A stretch of DNA of 43,573 nucleotides from Dietzia timorensis (lineage in GTDB: Bacteria > Actinomycetota > Actinomycetes > Mycobacteriales > Mycobacteriaceae): contig NZ_DYXM01000116.1 of NCBI RefSeq assembly GCF_020742175.1, forward strand, positions 1-43,573. Direction: 5' to 3'. The translations under genes were made by a program, and so were the position numbers. Positions 24,399-33,709 of this stretch are shown in pieces. Position 1 is the stretch's first letter; every line of letters starts with the position of its first letter. The notes beneath the pieces are model-generated. The model was not told the DNA's origin and did no database searches. It worked only from the letters and a program-made list of their open reading frames with translations.

Positions 24399-26345
24399 CT
24401 AGAACTCGATTGTGTTGAGGTCTATTGCGGTTGAACCGTGGATTCCGTCGTTCCACCTTGATTGAGCGACCCGTTCCCGGAAGCGTCGTGCCTTCTTCTC
24501 TCTGAGCGCAGAGCGAAGCTCGATGACGTCGGATTTCGTCGCCTTCCTGGCGGGCGCCTTCTCGCCGTTCCGTCCCGAAGAGACGCTACCGACCAACAGT
24601 TCGTCGAGGTGGGCAGCAAGCTCCCAGGCCGCCTGGGCGAGCTGGGCGGTTTCCTCGAGAATTTCGGCCCGCGGCCCCTCGTATTCCGCGCCGATATCGC
24701 CGCGCAGCAAGCCACGATGGCCCTGCGGTGAGCTCGACCCGATGCAGTCGTCGCCAATCCGTGCGTACACCGTGCCGTCCGCATCGAGGCGGTACGAGCA
24801 ATTGCCGTGCGTCTTGAACCTGTGATGATGGCGGCAGAGGGAGATGAGGTTGTCCTCGCGTGTGAGCCCGCCGGTGAGCGGCCTGTTCTTGTTGAAGGGG
24901 GTGACGTGGTCGAGGTCGCACCGTTGGGCAGGGTGGGTGCACCCGGGGTGGCGGCAGGTGCCGTCCCGTTCGACGACAAGTCGGCGGACGGTGTCGGTCG
25001 GGACGTAGGTGGTCTGTTCCTTGAAGTCGGAATCGATGCGCTCTAGGAGAGCGGAGAGGCCTTTGAGGTCGCTAAGTCCGACGTCATGCCTGGTGGGTAC
25101 TACTTGCAGGTGAGCGCGGGACGCCTCTGCGAGAAGTTCGTCCAGCTTCTGCTTTGCCACCGATGCGTTGCCGGCCCAGGCGCGGGTGCGTGCGTGGGCG
25201 GGGTCGACATCGGCGACCAGCGTGATTCGTGGCTGGATGACTGGCGGCTCGGAGTGAGAGGGGGTACGGGCGGGGGCTTCCTCGCCTTCCGGCATCTTGC
25301 TCAGTCCAGTGACCAGCTGGACGAGGGCGTCCGCTCGGAGCTCGTCCTCGCAGCGATCGTCGCCGTCGGTATCGATCCATTCGTTGGCGATGGAATCGAG
25401 CCTTTCGGCGATTGTCGCGCACTCCAGAGCAGGGAGCTTCGCGCTGAGTGTGGCCATTCCGGACTTGCTCGCTCGAGTGGAGACCTTGCGATTTTTCGTT
25501 TCTTCGTTCTCGCGATCGACAACGCCCTCAGGGTCGATTTCTGCGATCACTCGGTCCAACTGCTTGGACAGGTGGGGGTTCCAAAACGCTGGTGACTTGT
25601 CTCTGTCCATTCGGTTGAGGAATACCGCCTCGATGGTCGAGCGCTTTTCTGGATCGACCACGTTGCGGAGTTGAAAGGCGATTTTCCTGGCGGCATACGC
25701 AGGTAGTTTGCCGTCGACGACGCGATTCCAGAGGCGCGGAAACTTGGAATGCAATTCGACGGCGCCGGCGACCATGTCCGATGCGGCGCGGTGATGCTGG
25801 CGATGCTCGATAGCCACGATGTCCGCCGCCACCCGTTCCGGATCGACCCGCGCAAACTTGGGGCGAGACTTCTCGGCGGCGTGCGATTGCGCCTCACGCG
25901 CCCGGTCGACCGCTTCAACGCAAAGCACCATCTGGGCGCCGTCCAACGTATTGCGCAAGTTGACGAGAAGCGCGGCTGATTCGGAAGGGGAATCGGCGTT
26001 GAGAATGACCGCGACGAGTTGCTTGGCAAGCAGTTGAAGCTCGTGTCCCATGGCGGTGACAGGGCTCGGTTGGCGGCGGGGATGCCCGGGCGACATTACG
26101 GCACGTTCCAGATATTCCGGCAACGGCGGAGCTGCTGGTGGGCCGAAAGGTTCATTGGTGTCGAACGGAATATCTATAAATCTGTCATGTTCGAATGCGT
26201 TGCGTATTGTGGTGGCGGTGCTAATGGTGGAATCAAGTAGCGTACCCCGGCCGTGCGCGAGATCGCGTAGACTCTTTGGGCGCTCTAAAATCGCACATGA
26301 ACCGGTGGTAGGAGGTTTGTAGTCGGCGTCAAGCGGCTGGTTCAT
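24399..26345 (-). CDS. DUF222 / HNH endonuclease domain protein (13E12-type)
   Basis: A 648-residue protein with a long helical DUF222 region and a C-terminal HNH nuclease module: CRHPGCTHPAQRCDLDHVTP, then DNLISLCRHHHRFKTHG. The two CxxC-like pairs and the D-H...N...H residues of an active HNH site are present. Such genes occur in multiple copies in mycolate actinobacteria (the 13E12 repeat family of M. tuberculosis) and are often associated with mobility, though their role is unproven. It stands alone between the AhpD-like gene and ramB, with less extreme codon bias than its neighbours, which suggests later arrival. A 280-base stretch beyond its start up to the ramB stop shows nothing I can name. 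Confidence 0.88.
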   Translation of the reverse strand: MNQPLDADYKPPTTGSCAILERPKSLRDLAHGRGTLLDSTISTATTIRNAFEHDRFIDIPFDTNEPFGPPAAPPLPEYLERAVMSPGHPRRQPSPVTAMGHELQLLAKQLVAVILNADSPSESAALLVNLRNTLDGAQMVLCVEAVDRAREAQSHAAEKSRPKFARVDPERVAADIVAIEHRQHHRAASDMVAGAVELHSKFPRLWNRVVDGKLPAYAARKIAFQLRNVVDPEKRSTIEAVFLNRMDRDKSPAFWNPHLSKQLDRVIAEIDPEGVVDRENEETKNRKVSTRASKSGMATLSAKLPALECATIAERLDSIANEWIDTDGDDRCEDELRADALVQLVTGLSKMPEGEEAPARTPSHSEPPVIQPRITLVADVDPAHARTRAWAGNASVAKQKLDELLAEASRAHLQVVPTRHDVGLSDLKGLSALLERIDSDFKEQTTYVPTDTVRRLVVERDGTCRHPGCTHPAQRCDLDHVTPFNKNRPLTGGLTREDNLISLCRHHHRFKTHGNCSYRLDADGTVYARIGDDCIGSSSPQGHRGLLRGDIGAEYEGPRAEILEETAQLAQAAWELAAHLDELLVGSVSSGRNGEKAPARKATKSDVIELRSALREKKARRFRERVAQSRWNDGIHGSTAIDLNTIEF

Positions 26346-26627
26346 ATCGGGCCTCGGTTTCCGTTTGTGAATGGATCTCGGTGACTCGTTTTGAGCGTAG
26401 ATCAGTAGTTCGACAAATGCAATGATTTTCGATATTGTTGTTCGCGGATGCCGAGTGTGTTGAGGGTGGTGGCGAAAAAGGCCGAGGAAGGCGGATGAAA
26501 GCTGGGTTTTGGTGAGGCGTGATGCTGCGCTTCCTGTCGAGAGGGCAGCGAAGATGAGGCCAGGGTGGCTTCGTTGAATTGACCGGCTGTCGGGTGCGCG
26601 GGTGTGCGTCGTCCCGGAGTCGGTGAG

Positions 26628-28103
26628 TTAGCGGGAGTCGCCGAGAAAGTAGGGCGACAGTGAAGAGCGGTGAGCGTTGATCTTGAGGTCAACACTGACC
26701 GGAGGGAATGCGCGTTGTGGGCAGTTGGTGCGTTCGCACAGTCGGCAGCCGATGCCGATAGGTGTGGCAGCGTCCTCGTCCTCTAGGTCCAGCCCCTGCG
26801 CGTAGACCGTGCGGTGCGCATGCCGCGCTTCGCAGCCCAGTCCGATGGCAAAGGTCTTGCGCGCTTGCCCGAAACGGACGCTGCGCGTTGAGACCGTGCG
26901 GGAAATCCAGAGGTAACGCCGGCCATCCGGCATTTCCGCCACCTGTCGATTGATCTCGCCGGGAGAGGAGAACGACTCGTACACGTTCCACAGCGGGCAC
27001 GTGCCGCCAGAGGTGGCGAAGTGGAAACCCGATGCAGACTGTCGTTTCGACATGTTTCCGGCGCGATCGACGCGGACGAACGAAAACGGAACCCCAGGCG
27101 AGCCCGGTCGCTGGAGGGTGGAAAGGCGGTGGCACACCGATTCGTACCCGGTCCCGTAGAAGGCTGCGAGGCGTTCGATGTCGTAGCGAAAGTCCTCGGC
27201 GGATTCTAGGAATCGTCCATAGGGCATCAGCACGGCTGCGGCGAAATAGTTCGCGAGGCCACGTAAGGCCAGATTTCGGGCGGCAGGGGAGGAGAACGAT
27301 GCCTCGTCGACGAGTTGGTTGAGAAGTTCGCGATGTTCAAGGAAGGCGAGCTCGGTGGCGATGCGGAACGACTGCTGACCCCGATTGAGCTGAGCAGAAA
27401 GTTCGAGCCGTCTGGTCCGCGGGTCGAACTCGTGCCACACGCCGTCCGGGAGGTCGACGCGTCGGACGACGCGAACGTCATGTTCTGTTTCTATCCGGCG
27501 CCCGATCACGGTGCGGGTGTCACCGCGATTCATCCGGATCCGCGTGCTCAGGTCCTCGGCGGCGACGTCGAGCGAGCCGATGTAGTTCTGTCGCTGAGCG
27601 AAATAATCGCGCACCTCTTCGTGGGGCATAGCGGTCGATGCCAGCTGGTTGGTGCGCGAGGTCTGCGAGGCGTGTAGGTCCGATTCGGCTACCGACCCGG
27701 GTTTGGGGAGTGCGTTTCGAGTCTCCGCGACGATCGAAAGAAGTTGCCGCGTGTTGCCAAGTTGTTGGTATAGCGCGAGGAAGGCTTTCGCCATGTTGGG
27801 GTTCTCGCGAACCATCTCGACGATCTCGGAGGTGGGGACGCCGTCGCTCTGGCCGGTCTCGGTGAGCGCGTCGGTGAGCTGCGCGATGAGGCGGGTGTCC
27901 GAATCCGACGACATCGTCGCCAGGTCGACCCCGTACCTTTCGGCGATCAGCGTAAGTACACGCGACGACAGCGACCGCACGTTGTTCTCGAGCTGGTTCA
28001 GATAACTCGAGGAGATGCCCAATTGCGCGGCGAAAGCCGCTTGGGTGAGGCCTTGATCTTGGCGAAGCTCCCGAAGGCTCGCGCCGGCAAAGGACTTGGG
28101 CAT
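26628..28103 (-). CDS. ramB: RamB-type transcriptional regulator of acetate metabolism
   Basis: A 491-residue regulator. An XRE helix-turn-helix spans about residues 8-62 (LRELRQDQGLTQAAFAAQLG, then SSYLNQLEN). A central region and a C-terminal DUF2083-like domain with clustered cysteines (GCRLCERTNCPQRAF) complete the RamB/ScfR architecture. In C. glutamicum and M. tuberculosis RamB represses aceA/icl and its own gene through sites containing TTTGCAAA. Exactly such a site lies in the shared upstream region with aceA. The ATG chosen starts the helix-turn-helix domain; the open frame further upstream runs through the operator and is not coding. Confidence 0.93.
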   Translation of the reverse strand: MPKSFAGASLRELRQDQGLTQAAFAAQLGISSSYLNQLENNVRSLSSRVLTLIAERYGVDLATMSSDSDTRLIAQLTDALTETGQSDGVPTSEIVEMVRENPNMAKAFLALYQQLGNTRQLLSIVAETRNALPKPGSVAESDLHASQTSRTNQLASTAMPHEEVRDYFAQRQNYIGSLDVAAEDLSTRIRMNRGDTRTVIGRRIETEHDVRVVRRVDLPDGVWHEFDPRTRRLELSAQLNRGQQSFRIATELAFLEHRELLNQLVDEASFSSPAARNLALRGLANYFAAAVLMPYGRFLESAEDFRYDIERLAAFYGTGYESVCHRLSTLQRPGSPGVPFSFVRVDRAGNMSKRQSASGFHFATSGGTCPLWNVYESFSSPGEINRQVAEMPDGRRYLWISRTVSTRSVRFGQARKTFAIGLGCEARHAHRTVYAQGLDLEDEDAATPIGIGCRLCERTNCPQRAFPPVSVDLKINAHRSSLSPYFLGDSR

Positions 28104-28183
28104 GAACCCGACGATAGTGCCGCACAACGCGATTCGGAAACGCCCGACAGCCACCCGTAACCACACCTGAGGGGAAAGACAAA

Positions 28184-28205
28184 AATTCGCAAACTTTGCA
28201 AAGTT
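28184..28205. promoter_or_regulatory. RamB operator between ramB and aceA
   Basis: AACTTTGCAAAGTT is a perfect 14-bp palindrome (28192-28205) containing the TTTGCAAA core known for RamB; a second partial site ATTCGCAAA overlaps its left side. It is about 90 bp from the ramB start and 225 bp from the aceA start. Upstream on the ramB side, GAGGGGAA and ACCCGTAACCACACC resemble RamA-type C/G-tract half-sites, a weaker observation. The rest of the 327-base gap shows no gene. Confidence 0.75.
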
Positions 28206-28430
28206 GACCAAAATCCTCGCGACATTTACAGAAAAGCCTGGTAGACGCCTCCGGATAAATGTGGCAAGCTCTGCTGTACGCCGCAAAGTCATTGGCAATA
28301 ATGCGAAGCATCTGGGCCTGGCAAGGTCCAAGGGAATGCCTCGACACGATTGCCGATGCTGCGGGAGACGCACCGCAACGGTGCATCGTATTACTCAAGT
28401 AATTGGGACAACGGAAAGCGAGACTTACGA

Positions 28431-29720
28431 ATGTCTAACGTCGGTCAGGCACGTACCGCGCAGGAGATCCAGAAGGACTGGGACGAGAACCCCCGCTGGA
28501 AGGGCATCACGCGCAACTACACCGCTGAGCAGGTTGCCGAGCTCCAGGGCACCGTCGTCGAGGAGCACACTCTCGCTCGCCGTGGCGCGGAGATCCTCTG
28601 GGACAAGGTCAACAACAAGGACTTCGTGAACTCCCTCGGTGCCCTCACCGGTAACCAGGCCGTTCAGCAGATCCGCGCGGGCCTCGAGGCTGTTTACCTG
28701 TCCGGCTGGCAGGTTGCCGGCGACGCCAACCTCTCGGGCCACACCTACCCGGACCAGTCGCTGTACCCGGCCAACTCGGTGCCGAACGTTGTTCGCCGCA
28801 TCAACAACGCGCTTCTCCGCGCCGACGAGATTTCCCGCGTCGAGGGTGACACTTCCGTGGAGAACTGGCTCGCCCCGATCGTTGCCGACGCCGAGGCCGG
28901 CTTCGGTGGCGCTCTCAACGCCTACGAGCTCCAGAAGGCCATGATCGCCGCGGGCGCCGCCGGCGTCCACTGGGAGGACCAGCTCGCTTCGGAGAAGAAG
29001 TGTGGCCACCTCGGCGGCAAGGTGCTCATCCCGACCCAGCAGCACATCCGCACGCTGACCTCGGCTCGCCTCGCTTCCGACGTTGCCAACGTCCCGTCGG
29101 TCATCATTGCCCGTACGGACGCCGAGGCCGCTACCCTCATCACCTCCGATGTGGACGAGCGCGACCAGGAGTTCATCACCGGTGAGCGCACCGCTGAGGG
29201 CTTCTACAACGTCAAGAACGGCATCGAGCCCTGCATCGCCCGTGCGAAGGCCTACGCTCCGTTCGCCGACATGATCTGGATGGAGACCGGCACCCCGGAT
29301 CTCGAGTACGCCAAGAAGTTCGCCGAGGGCGTCAAGGCCGAGTTCCCGGACCAGCTCCTCGCCTACAACTGCTCCCCGTCCTTTAACTGGAAGGCGAACC
29401 TCGACGACGAGACCATCGCCAAGTTCCAGAAGGAGCTCGGCGCGATGGGCTTCAAGTTCCAGTTCATCACCCTCGCGGGCTTCCACTCGCTCAACTACGG
29501 CATGTTCGATCTGGCCCACGGCTACGCCCGCAACCAGATGACCGCGTTCGTCGACCTGCAGCAGCGCGAGTTCAAGGCCGCCGAGGAGCGTGGCTTCACC
29601 GCCGTCAAGCACCAGCGCGAGGTTGGCGCCGGCTACTTCGACCGCATCGCCACCACCGTCGACCCGGAGAGCTCCACCACCGCTCTCAAGGGCTCCACCG
29701 AAGAGGGCCAGTTCCACTAG
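28431..29720 (+). CDS. aceA: Isocitrate lyase
   Basis: A 429-residue enzyme of the short bacterial ICL class. The active-site signature KKCGHLGGKVLIPTQQHIRT places the catalytic Cys at position 191, and upstream WEDQ and VARTDAEAAT-like (IIARTDAEAATLI) blocks are intact. It splits isocitrate to glyoxylate and succinate, the first step of the glyoxylate shunt needed for growth on acetate or fatty acids. The ATG before SNVGQART is chosen from homology; GGAAAG lies about 11 nt upstream. It is divergent from ramB and followed by a hairpin, then a beta-hydroxyacyl-CoA dehydrogenase, the same order as icl1-fadB2 in M. tuberculosis. No malate synthase is in the window. Confidence 0.97.
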   Translation: MSNVGQARTAQEIQKDWDENPRWKGITRNYTAEQVAELQGTVVEEHTLARRGAEILWDKVNNKDFVNSLGALTGNQAVQQIRAGLEAVYLSGWQVAGDANLSGHTYPDQSLYPANSVPNVVRRINNALLRADEISRVEGDTSVENWLAPIVADAEAGFGGALNAYELQKAMIAAGAAGVHWEDQLASEKKCGHLGGKVLIPTQQHIRTLTSARLASDVANVPSVIIARTDAEAATLITSDVDERDQEFITGERTAEGFYNVKNGIEPCIARAKAYAPFADMIWMETGTPDLEYAKKFAEGVKAEFPDQLLAYNCSPSFNWKANLDDETIAKFQKELGAMGFKFQFITLAGFHSLNYGMFDLAHGYARNQMTAFVDLQQREFKAAEERGFTAVKHQREVGAGYFDRIATTVDPESSTTALKGSTEEGQFH

Positions 29721-29762
29721 GAACTCCCTCCGGCTAGACAGCCCTTAGCTACATATAGGTAC

Positions 29763-29814
29763 CGGGGCCGCACTGTTTCACGACACAACTTCGTTCGTGT
29801 CGGGTGCGGCCCCG
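29763..29814 (+). terminator. Large hairpin after aceA
   Basis: CGGGGCCGCAC pairs with GTGCGGCCCCG over 11 bp, with an inner CGACAC/GTGTCG stem. No T-run follows. TACCGGGGCCG recurs 60 bases later, at 29820. Confidence 0.6.
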
Positions 29815-29904
29815 AGTGCTACCGGGGCCGGAATGTGTCCCGGCTCACGCGCCAGCAAGACCCGCCAGCACAAACCCTTTCGTCCTAGGAGCTGAATCCT
29901 TCCC

Positions 29905-30855
29905 ATGACAGAGAACACCGCCGCGCAGAACGCGGACAATGCTGCAGATCGTGCCGCAGAGACGGCAAACAAAATCACGCGCGTCGGTGTCATCGGCGCA
30001 GGCCAGATGGGCGCCGGCATCGCCGAGGTGTGCGCCCGTGCCCAGGTCGACGTCCTTGTGTGGGAAAAGACCCGCGAGGCCACCGCCGCAGGCCGTGCGC
30101 GCATCCTCAAGTCGCTCGACCGCGGCGTGTCCAGCGGAAAGATCACCGAGCGCGAGCGCGAGCAGGCCGCCCTGCGCCTCCGCTTCACCACGGAGATCGC
30201 GGACTTCGCCGACCGTCAGCTCGTCACCGAGGCCGTCGTCGAGGACGAGGCAGTGAAGACCGAGCTGTTCCGCGAGCTCGACGAGGTCGTCACCGACCCG
30301 AACGCCGTGCTCGCCTCGAACACCTCCTCCATCCCGATCATGAAGCTCGGCATGGTCACGCAGAACCCGCAGCGCGTTATCGGCCTCCACTTCTTCAACC
30401 CGGTGCCGGTGCTCCCGCTTGTCGAGCTCATCACCACGCTCGAGACGTCGTCGAAGGTCACCGAGCGCGCCGAGAAGTTCGCCGCGGAGATCCTCGGCAA
30501 GCAGGTCGTGCGCTCCGCGGACCGTTCCGGCTTCGTCGTCAACGCGCTGCTCGTGCCGTACCTGCTCAGCGCCATCCGCATGGCCGAGTCCGGCTTCGCC
30601 ACGGTCGAGGACATCGACCAGGCGATGGTGCTCGGCTGCGCCCACCCGATGGGTCCGCTCACCCTCACCGACCTCGTGGGGCTCGACACCGTCAAGGCCA
30701 TCGCCGACTCGATGTACGGCGAGTTCAAGGAGCCGATGTACTCGCCGCCGCCGATGCTGCTGCGCATGGTCGAGGCCGGACGTATCGGCAAGAAGGCCGG
30801 CCACGGCTTCTACCGGTACGACACCGACGGGCGCGTCACGAAGTCCGGCGCATAA
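29905..30855 (+). CDS. fadB2: 3-hydroxybutyryl-CoA dehydrogenase (FadB2 type)
   Basis: A 316-residue NAD(P)-dependent dehydrogenase. GAGQMG at 31-36 marks the dinucleotide fold; SNTSS at 138-142, His162 in GLHFFNPV and Glu174 form the active site; the C-terminal helical domain ends with KKAGHGFYRYD. It oxidises 3-hydroxyacyl-CoA, chiefly short-chain, in beta-oxidation or the reverse. About 25 extra residues precede the core. AGGAG is 14 nt before the ATG, a little far. Its place right after aceA links fatty-acid use with the glyoxylate shunt; co-regulation by RamB is possible but a hairpin separates the genes. Confidence 0.93.
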   Translation: MTENTAAQNADNAADRAAETANKITRVGVIGAGQMGAGIAEVCARAQVDVLVWEKTREATAAGRARILKSLDRGVSSGKITEREREQAALRLRFTTEIADFADRQLVTEAVVEDEAVKTELFRELDEVVTDPNAVLASNTSSIPIMKLGMVTQNPQRVIGLHFFNPVPVLPLVELITTLETSSKVTERAEKFAAEILGKQVVRSADRSGFVVNALLVPYLLSAIRMAESGFATVEDIDQAMVLGCAHPMGPLTLTDLVGLDTVKAIADSMYGEFKEPMYSPPPMLLRMVEAGRIGKKAGHGFYRYDTDGRVTKSGA

Positions 30856-30889
30856 GGCGCCTGCCGCCACCCGTACAAACATTCACGTG

Positions 30890-30929
30890 TGACGGCGGAG
30901 TCGGTGAAATCTCCCCGCCTCCGCCGTCA
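30890..30929 (+). terminator. Hairpin after fadB2
   Basis: TGACGGCGGAG pairs perfectly over 11 bp with CTCCGCCGTCA around an 18-nt loop. There is no T-run. It contains a short sequence that is shared with two other 3' regions in the window. Confidence 0.6.
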
Positions 30930-30988
30930 TAGGTGATCGAATCGAAACCACAAGCGGTACGTTCGTCGAAAAGTAAAGGGTAAAGAAT

Positions 30989-33298
30989 ATGCCGGGGCAC
31001 TCTGATTCCATCGCGCACCTCGATCGCACCCGTGCTTCCAGCGTCCTGGGTTATCCGAGGATCGGGCCACATCGCGAGCTCAAGCGCGCGCTCGAGAGCT
31101 ACTGGCACGGCGATTCGCCGGCCGCCGAGCTGCTCGCGACGGGACGCCAGATCCAGGAGTCCACGTGGCTCGAGCTCAAGGCGATGGGGCTGACCCAGAT
31201 TCCGGGCAAGACCTTCTCGTTCTACGACCACATCCTCGACGACGCGCTGCTTTTCGGCGCCGTCCCGCACCGGTTCAAGCCGCTGCAGGAGGAGCTCGAC
31301 CCGCTCGATTTCTACTTCGCGATCGCTCGCGGCAAGCCCGAGTACCCGCCGCTGGAGCTCGCGAAGCTACAGGGGACGACGTACCACTACCGCCAGCCGG
31401 AGTTCGAGGACACCTCGCACTTCGAGCTCGACGCGCAATCGGTGCTCGACGAGATCGACCGCGCCCACGCGCTCGGTATCGAGGTGCGTCCGGTGATCAC
31501 CGGTCCGCTGTCGCTGCTGCTGCTGGGCAAGTCGGCGGAGACGGCCGCGAACAACTTCAAGCCGATCATTCTGCTCGACCGGCTGCTCGCCGAGTACGTC
31601 AAGCTGCTCGAGGCGCTCGCCAAGCGGGGCGTGGTGTGCGTGCAGTTCGACGAGCCGGCGATGACGATGGAGCGCACGGACTTCGAGATCAAGCGCTTCC
31701 GCGAGGCCTACCAGGCTCTCGCCGATTCGGCGCTGCGCCCGCGCATCCTCGTCACCGGACCGTATGGGGATTTCGGCGCCGCGCTCGAGGCGATCGCCGC
31801 GACAAATGTGGAGGCCATCGCGCTCGATCTCGTGCACGGGCGCAACGATGTCGAGGAGCTCGCCGCTATTCCCGGCCTGCGCCGCAAGCGCATCTACGCC
31901 GGCGTCATCGACGGGCAGAACATCTGGCGCAACGACAAGTTCGCGACGCTCGATTACCTGAAGAAGCTGCGCGAGAAGTTCCCGGATCTCGTGGTCTCGA
32001 CGTCGTCGACGCTGCTGCACGTGCCGCTCGACGTGCTCACGGAGACCGATCTGGACCCGGCGCTCGACGACACGCTCGCGTTCGCCAAGCAGAAGGTGGC
32101 CGAGGTCGTCTCGCTGGCGAACGCGCTCGAGGACGGGCCGACGAAGCGGTGGCGCCCGCTGCCGGAGCGCGAGGGCGCGTTCCGTGAGGACGTGCGCAAG
32201 GTGGTCGAGGCCGCGCGCGCCTCGCGCTCGGATCGCATGCCGTATGCCGAGCGCAGCGTGCTGCAGGCCGAGCGACTGCAGCTTCCGGTGCTGCCGACCT
32301 CGACGCTCGGTTCCTTCCCGCAGACCCCGCAGATCCAGCGTGCGCGCAAGGACCTCGGCGAGGGGCGCGTCAACTACGAGGAGTACTCGCAGTACCTGCG
32401 CGAGGAGATCGAGAAGGTCATCCGCCTGCAGGAGGACATCGGCCTCGACGTGCTCGTGCACGGCGAAGTCGAGCGCAACGACATGGTGCAGTACTTCGCT
32501 GAGCTGATGGAGGGCTTCGCCGTCACCCAGAACGGTTGGGTCCAGTCCTATGGCTCGCGCTGCGTGCGCCCGCCGATCCTGCACGGCGACGTCAAGCGCC
32601 CGCGGCCGATGACTCTCGAGTGGAATGCGTACGCGCAGACGCTCACCGAGAAGCCGGTGCGCGCGACGCTCACGGGCCCGGTGACGATGCTCGCGCGTTC
32701 GTTCTGGCGCGAGGACCTCGCGCCGGAGGAAGTCGCCTACCAGGTGGCGTACGCGGTGCGCGAGGAAATCGCCGACCTCGAGTCGGAGGGCATGGCGATC
32801 ATTCAGGTCGACGAACCGTCGATCCGCGAGCTGCTGCCGCGCCGCGGCGCGGACCGGGCGCAGTACCTCGATTGGGCGGTGGACACGTTCCGCTTCGCGA
32901 CCGAGGACGCGAAGCCGGAGACTCAGATCCACACGCACATGTCGTACTCGTCGCTGCAGGTGATGACGGAGGCGATCGAGGATCTCGACGCGGACGTCAC
33001 GTGCATCGTCGCGACGCGCTCGATCGACTGGGTGCTCGAGGCGCTCGACGACCACACCCTCACCCGCGAGGTCGCGCCCGGCGTGTACGAGTCGCGCTCG
33101 GCCTTCGTGCCCGACATCGATCTGCTGCATCGCCGCCTGCGCAAGGCGGTCGATACGCTTGGCATCGAGCGTGTGTGGGCCGTTCCTGACGGCGGACTCA
33201 AGACGCGCCACATGTGGCAGCTGGAACCGGCGCTTCGCAATATGGTCGCCGCGGCGCACCGGCTTCGTCGGGCGGCCGCCAAGGACGCGCAGGGGTGA
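30989..33298 (+). CDS. metE: MetE-family protein lacking the zinc site (cobalamin-independent methionine synthase homologue)
   Basis: A 769-residue protein colinear with E. coli MetE over both barrels: VLGYPRIGPHRELKRALE at the start, then SYGSRCVRPP, TLTGPVTML and QVDEPSIRE. Homocysteine-contacting positions are kept (Gly-Ser at 441-442, Glu493, Asp608). Of the four zinc ligands, only His650 remains. Ser652 replaces Cys643 (E. coli numbering), Val674 replaces Glu665, and Gly735 replaces Cys726; the alignment spacing is exact at all three. The frame is intact and codon use is normal, so it is not a decaying gene. Zinc activates homocysteine in known MetE enzymes, so ordinary methionine synthase activity is doubtful. 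No riboswitch is visible upstream. Confidence 0.88.
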   Translation: MPGHSDSIAHLDRTRASSVLGYPRIGPHRELKRALESYWHGDSPAAELLATGRQIQESTWLELKAMGLTQIPGKTFSFYDHILDDALLFGAVPHRFKPLQEELDPLDFYFAIARGKPEYPPLELAKLQGTTYHYRQPEFEDTSHFELDAQSVLDEIDRAHALGIEVRPVITGPLSLLLLGKSAETAANNFKPIILLDRLLAEYVKLLEALAKRGVVCVQFDEPAMTMERTDFEIKRFREAYQALADSALRPRILVTGPYGDFGAALEAIAATNVEAIALDLVHGRNDVEELAAIPGLRRKRIYAGVIDGQNIWRNDKFATLDYLKKLREKFPDLVVSTSSTLLHVPLDVLTETDLDPALDDTLAFAKQKVAEVVSLANALEDGPTKRWRPLPEREGAFREDVRKVVEAARASRSDRMPYAERSVLQAERLQLPVLPTSTLGSFPQTPQIQRARKDLGEGRVNYEEYSQYLREEIEKVIRLQEDIGLDVLVHGEVERNDMVQYFAELMEGFAVTQNGWVQSYGSRCVRPPILHGDVKRPRPMTLEWNAYAQTLTEKPVRATLTGPVTMLARSFWREDLAPEEVAYQVAYAVREEIADLESEGMAIIQVDEPSIRELLPRRGADRAQYLDWAVDTFRFATEDAKPETQIHTHMSYSSLQVMTEAIEDLDADVTCIVATRSIDWVLEALDDHTLTREVAPGVYESRSAFVPDIDLLHRRLRKAVDTLGIERVWAVPDGGLKTRHMWQLEPALRNMVAAAHRLRRAAAKDAQG

Positions 33299-33364
33299 TT
33301 GTGTGCACGCGGCCGCGGTCCGTCTAAGATATTGCTGAACAAGGTTAAGTAAAGGGGTCCGAGA

Positions 33365-33709
33365 ATGGAACACGCCGCAGAGCTCGAGCACCGCGGTCCG
33401 CAGATCGAGAAGGCGTACTACCCGGAGTACTTCGACGAGGCGCCGACGACGTTCCCGCTGTACAGCTGGGAGGTCCTCCTCGGCAGCTCGGTCATGCTTG
33501 CCGGAATGGGAGCACTTGGGTTCCCCATCACCGCCGCCGCGTACATGAACGAGAACGGCGATGTGTCGATGAGCCTGGTCATCGGGGCCGCCATCTTCTT
33601 CGTCCTCGTCGAGACGCTCGGGCTGCTCATGGTGGTCACCGGGTTCAAGCGCCACACACGTGAAGACGACCACCATTTGCGCGACAACCACCACGTGGAT
33701 TCTCACTAG
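33365..33709 (+). CDS. Small membrane protein with His-rich tail, unknown
   Basis: A 114-residue protein. Two hydrophobic segments (about residues 35-58 and 70-92) are probable membrane helices, joined by a short polar loop NENGDVSM. The C-terminus is cytoplasmic or external and rich in histidine and acid (DDHHLRDNHHVDSH), which could bind a metal. I recognise no family. GGGG lies 8 nt before the ATG. The stop codon abuts the GTG of the DUF445 gene, so the pair is translationally coupled and probably works together. Confidence 0.75.
   Translation: MEHAAELEHRGPQIEKAYYPEYFDEAPTTFPLYSWEVLLGSSVMLAGMGALGFPITAAAYMNENGDVSMSLVIGAAIFFVLVETLGLLMVVTGFKRHTREDDHHLRDNHHVDSH

Noticed and set aside
26402..26695. 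97-codon frame between the HNH gene and ramB on the minus strand.
   Set aside because: It overlaps the end of ramB, is Ser/Pro/Thr/His-rich with no motif, and lacks a ribosome site.
28104..28373. In-frame N-terminal extension of ramB by 90 residues.
   Set aside because: It would run through the RamB operator and divergent promoter; homology starts at the helix-turn-helix domain.
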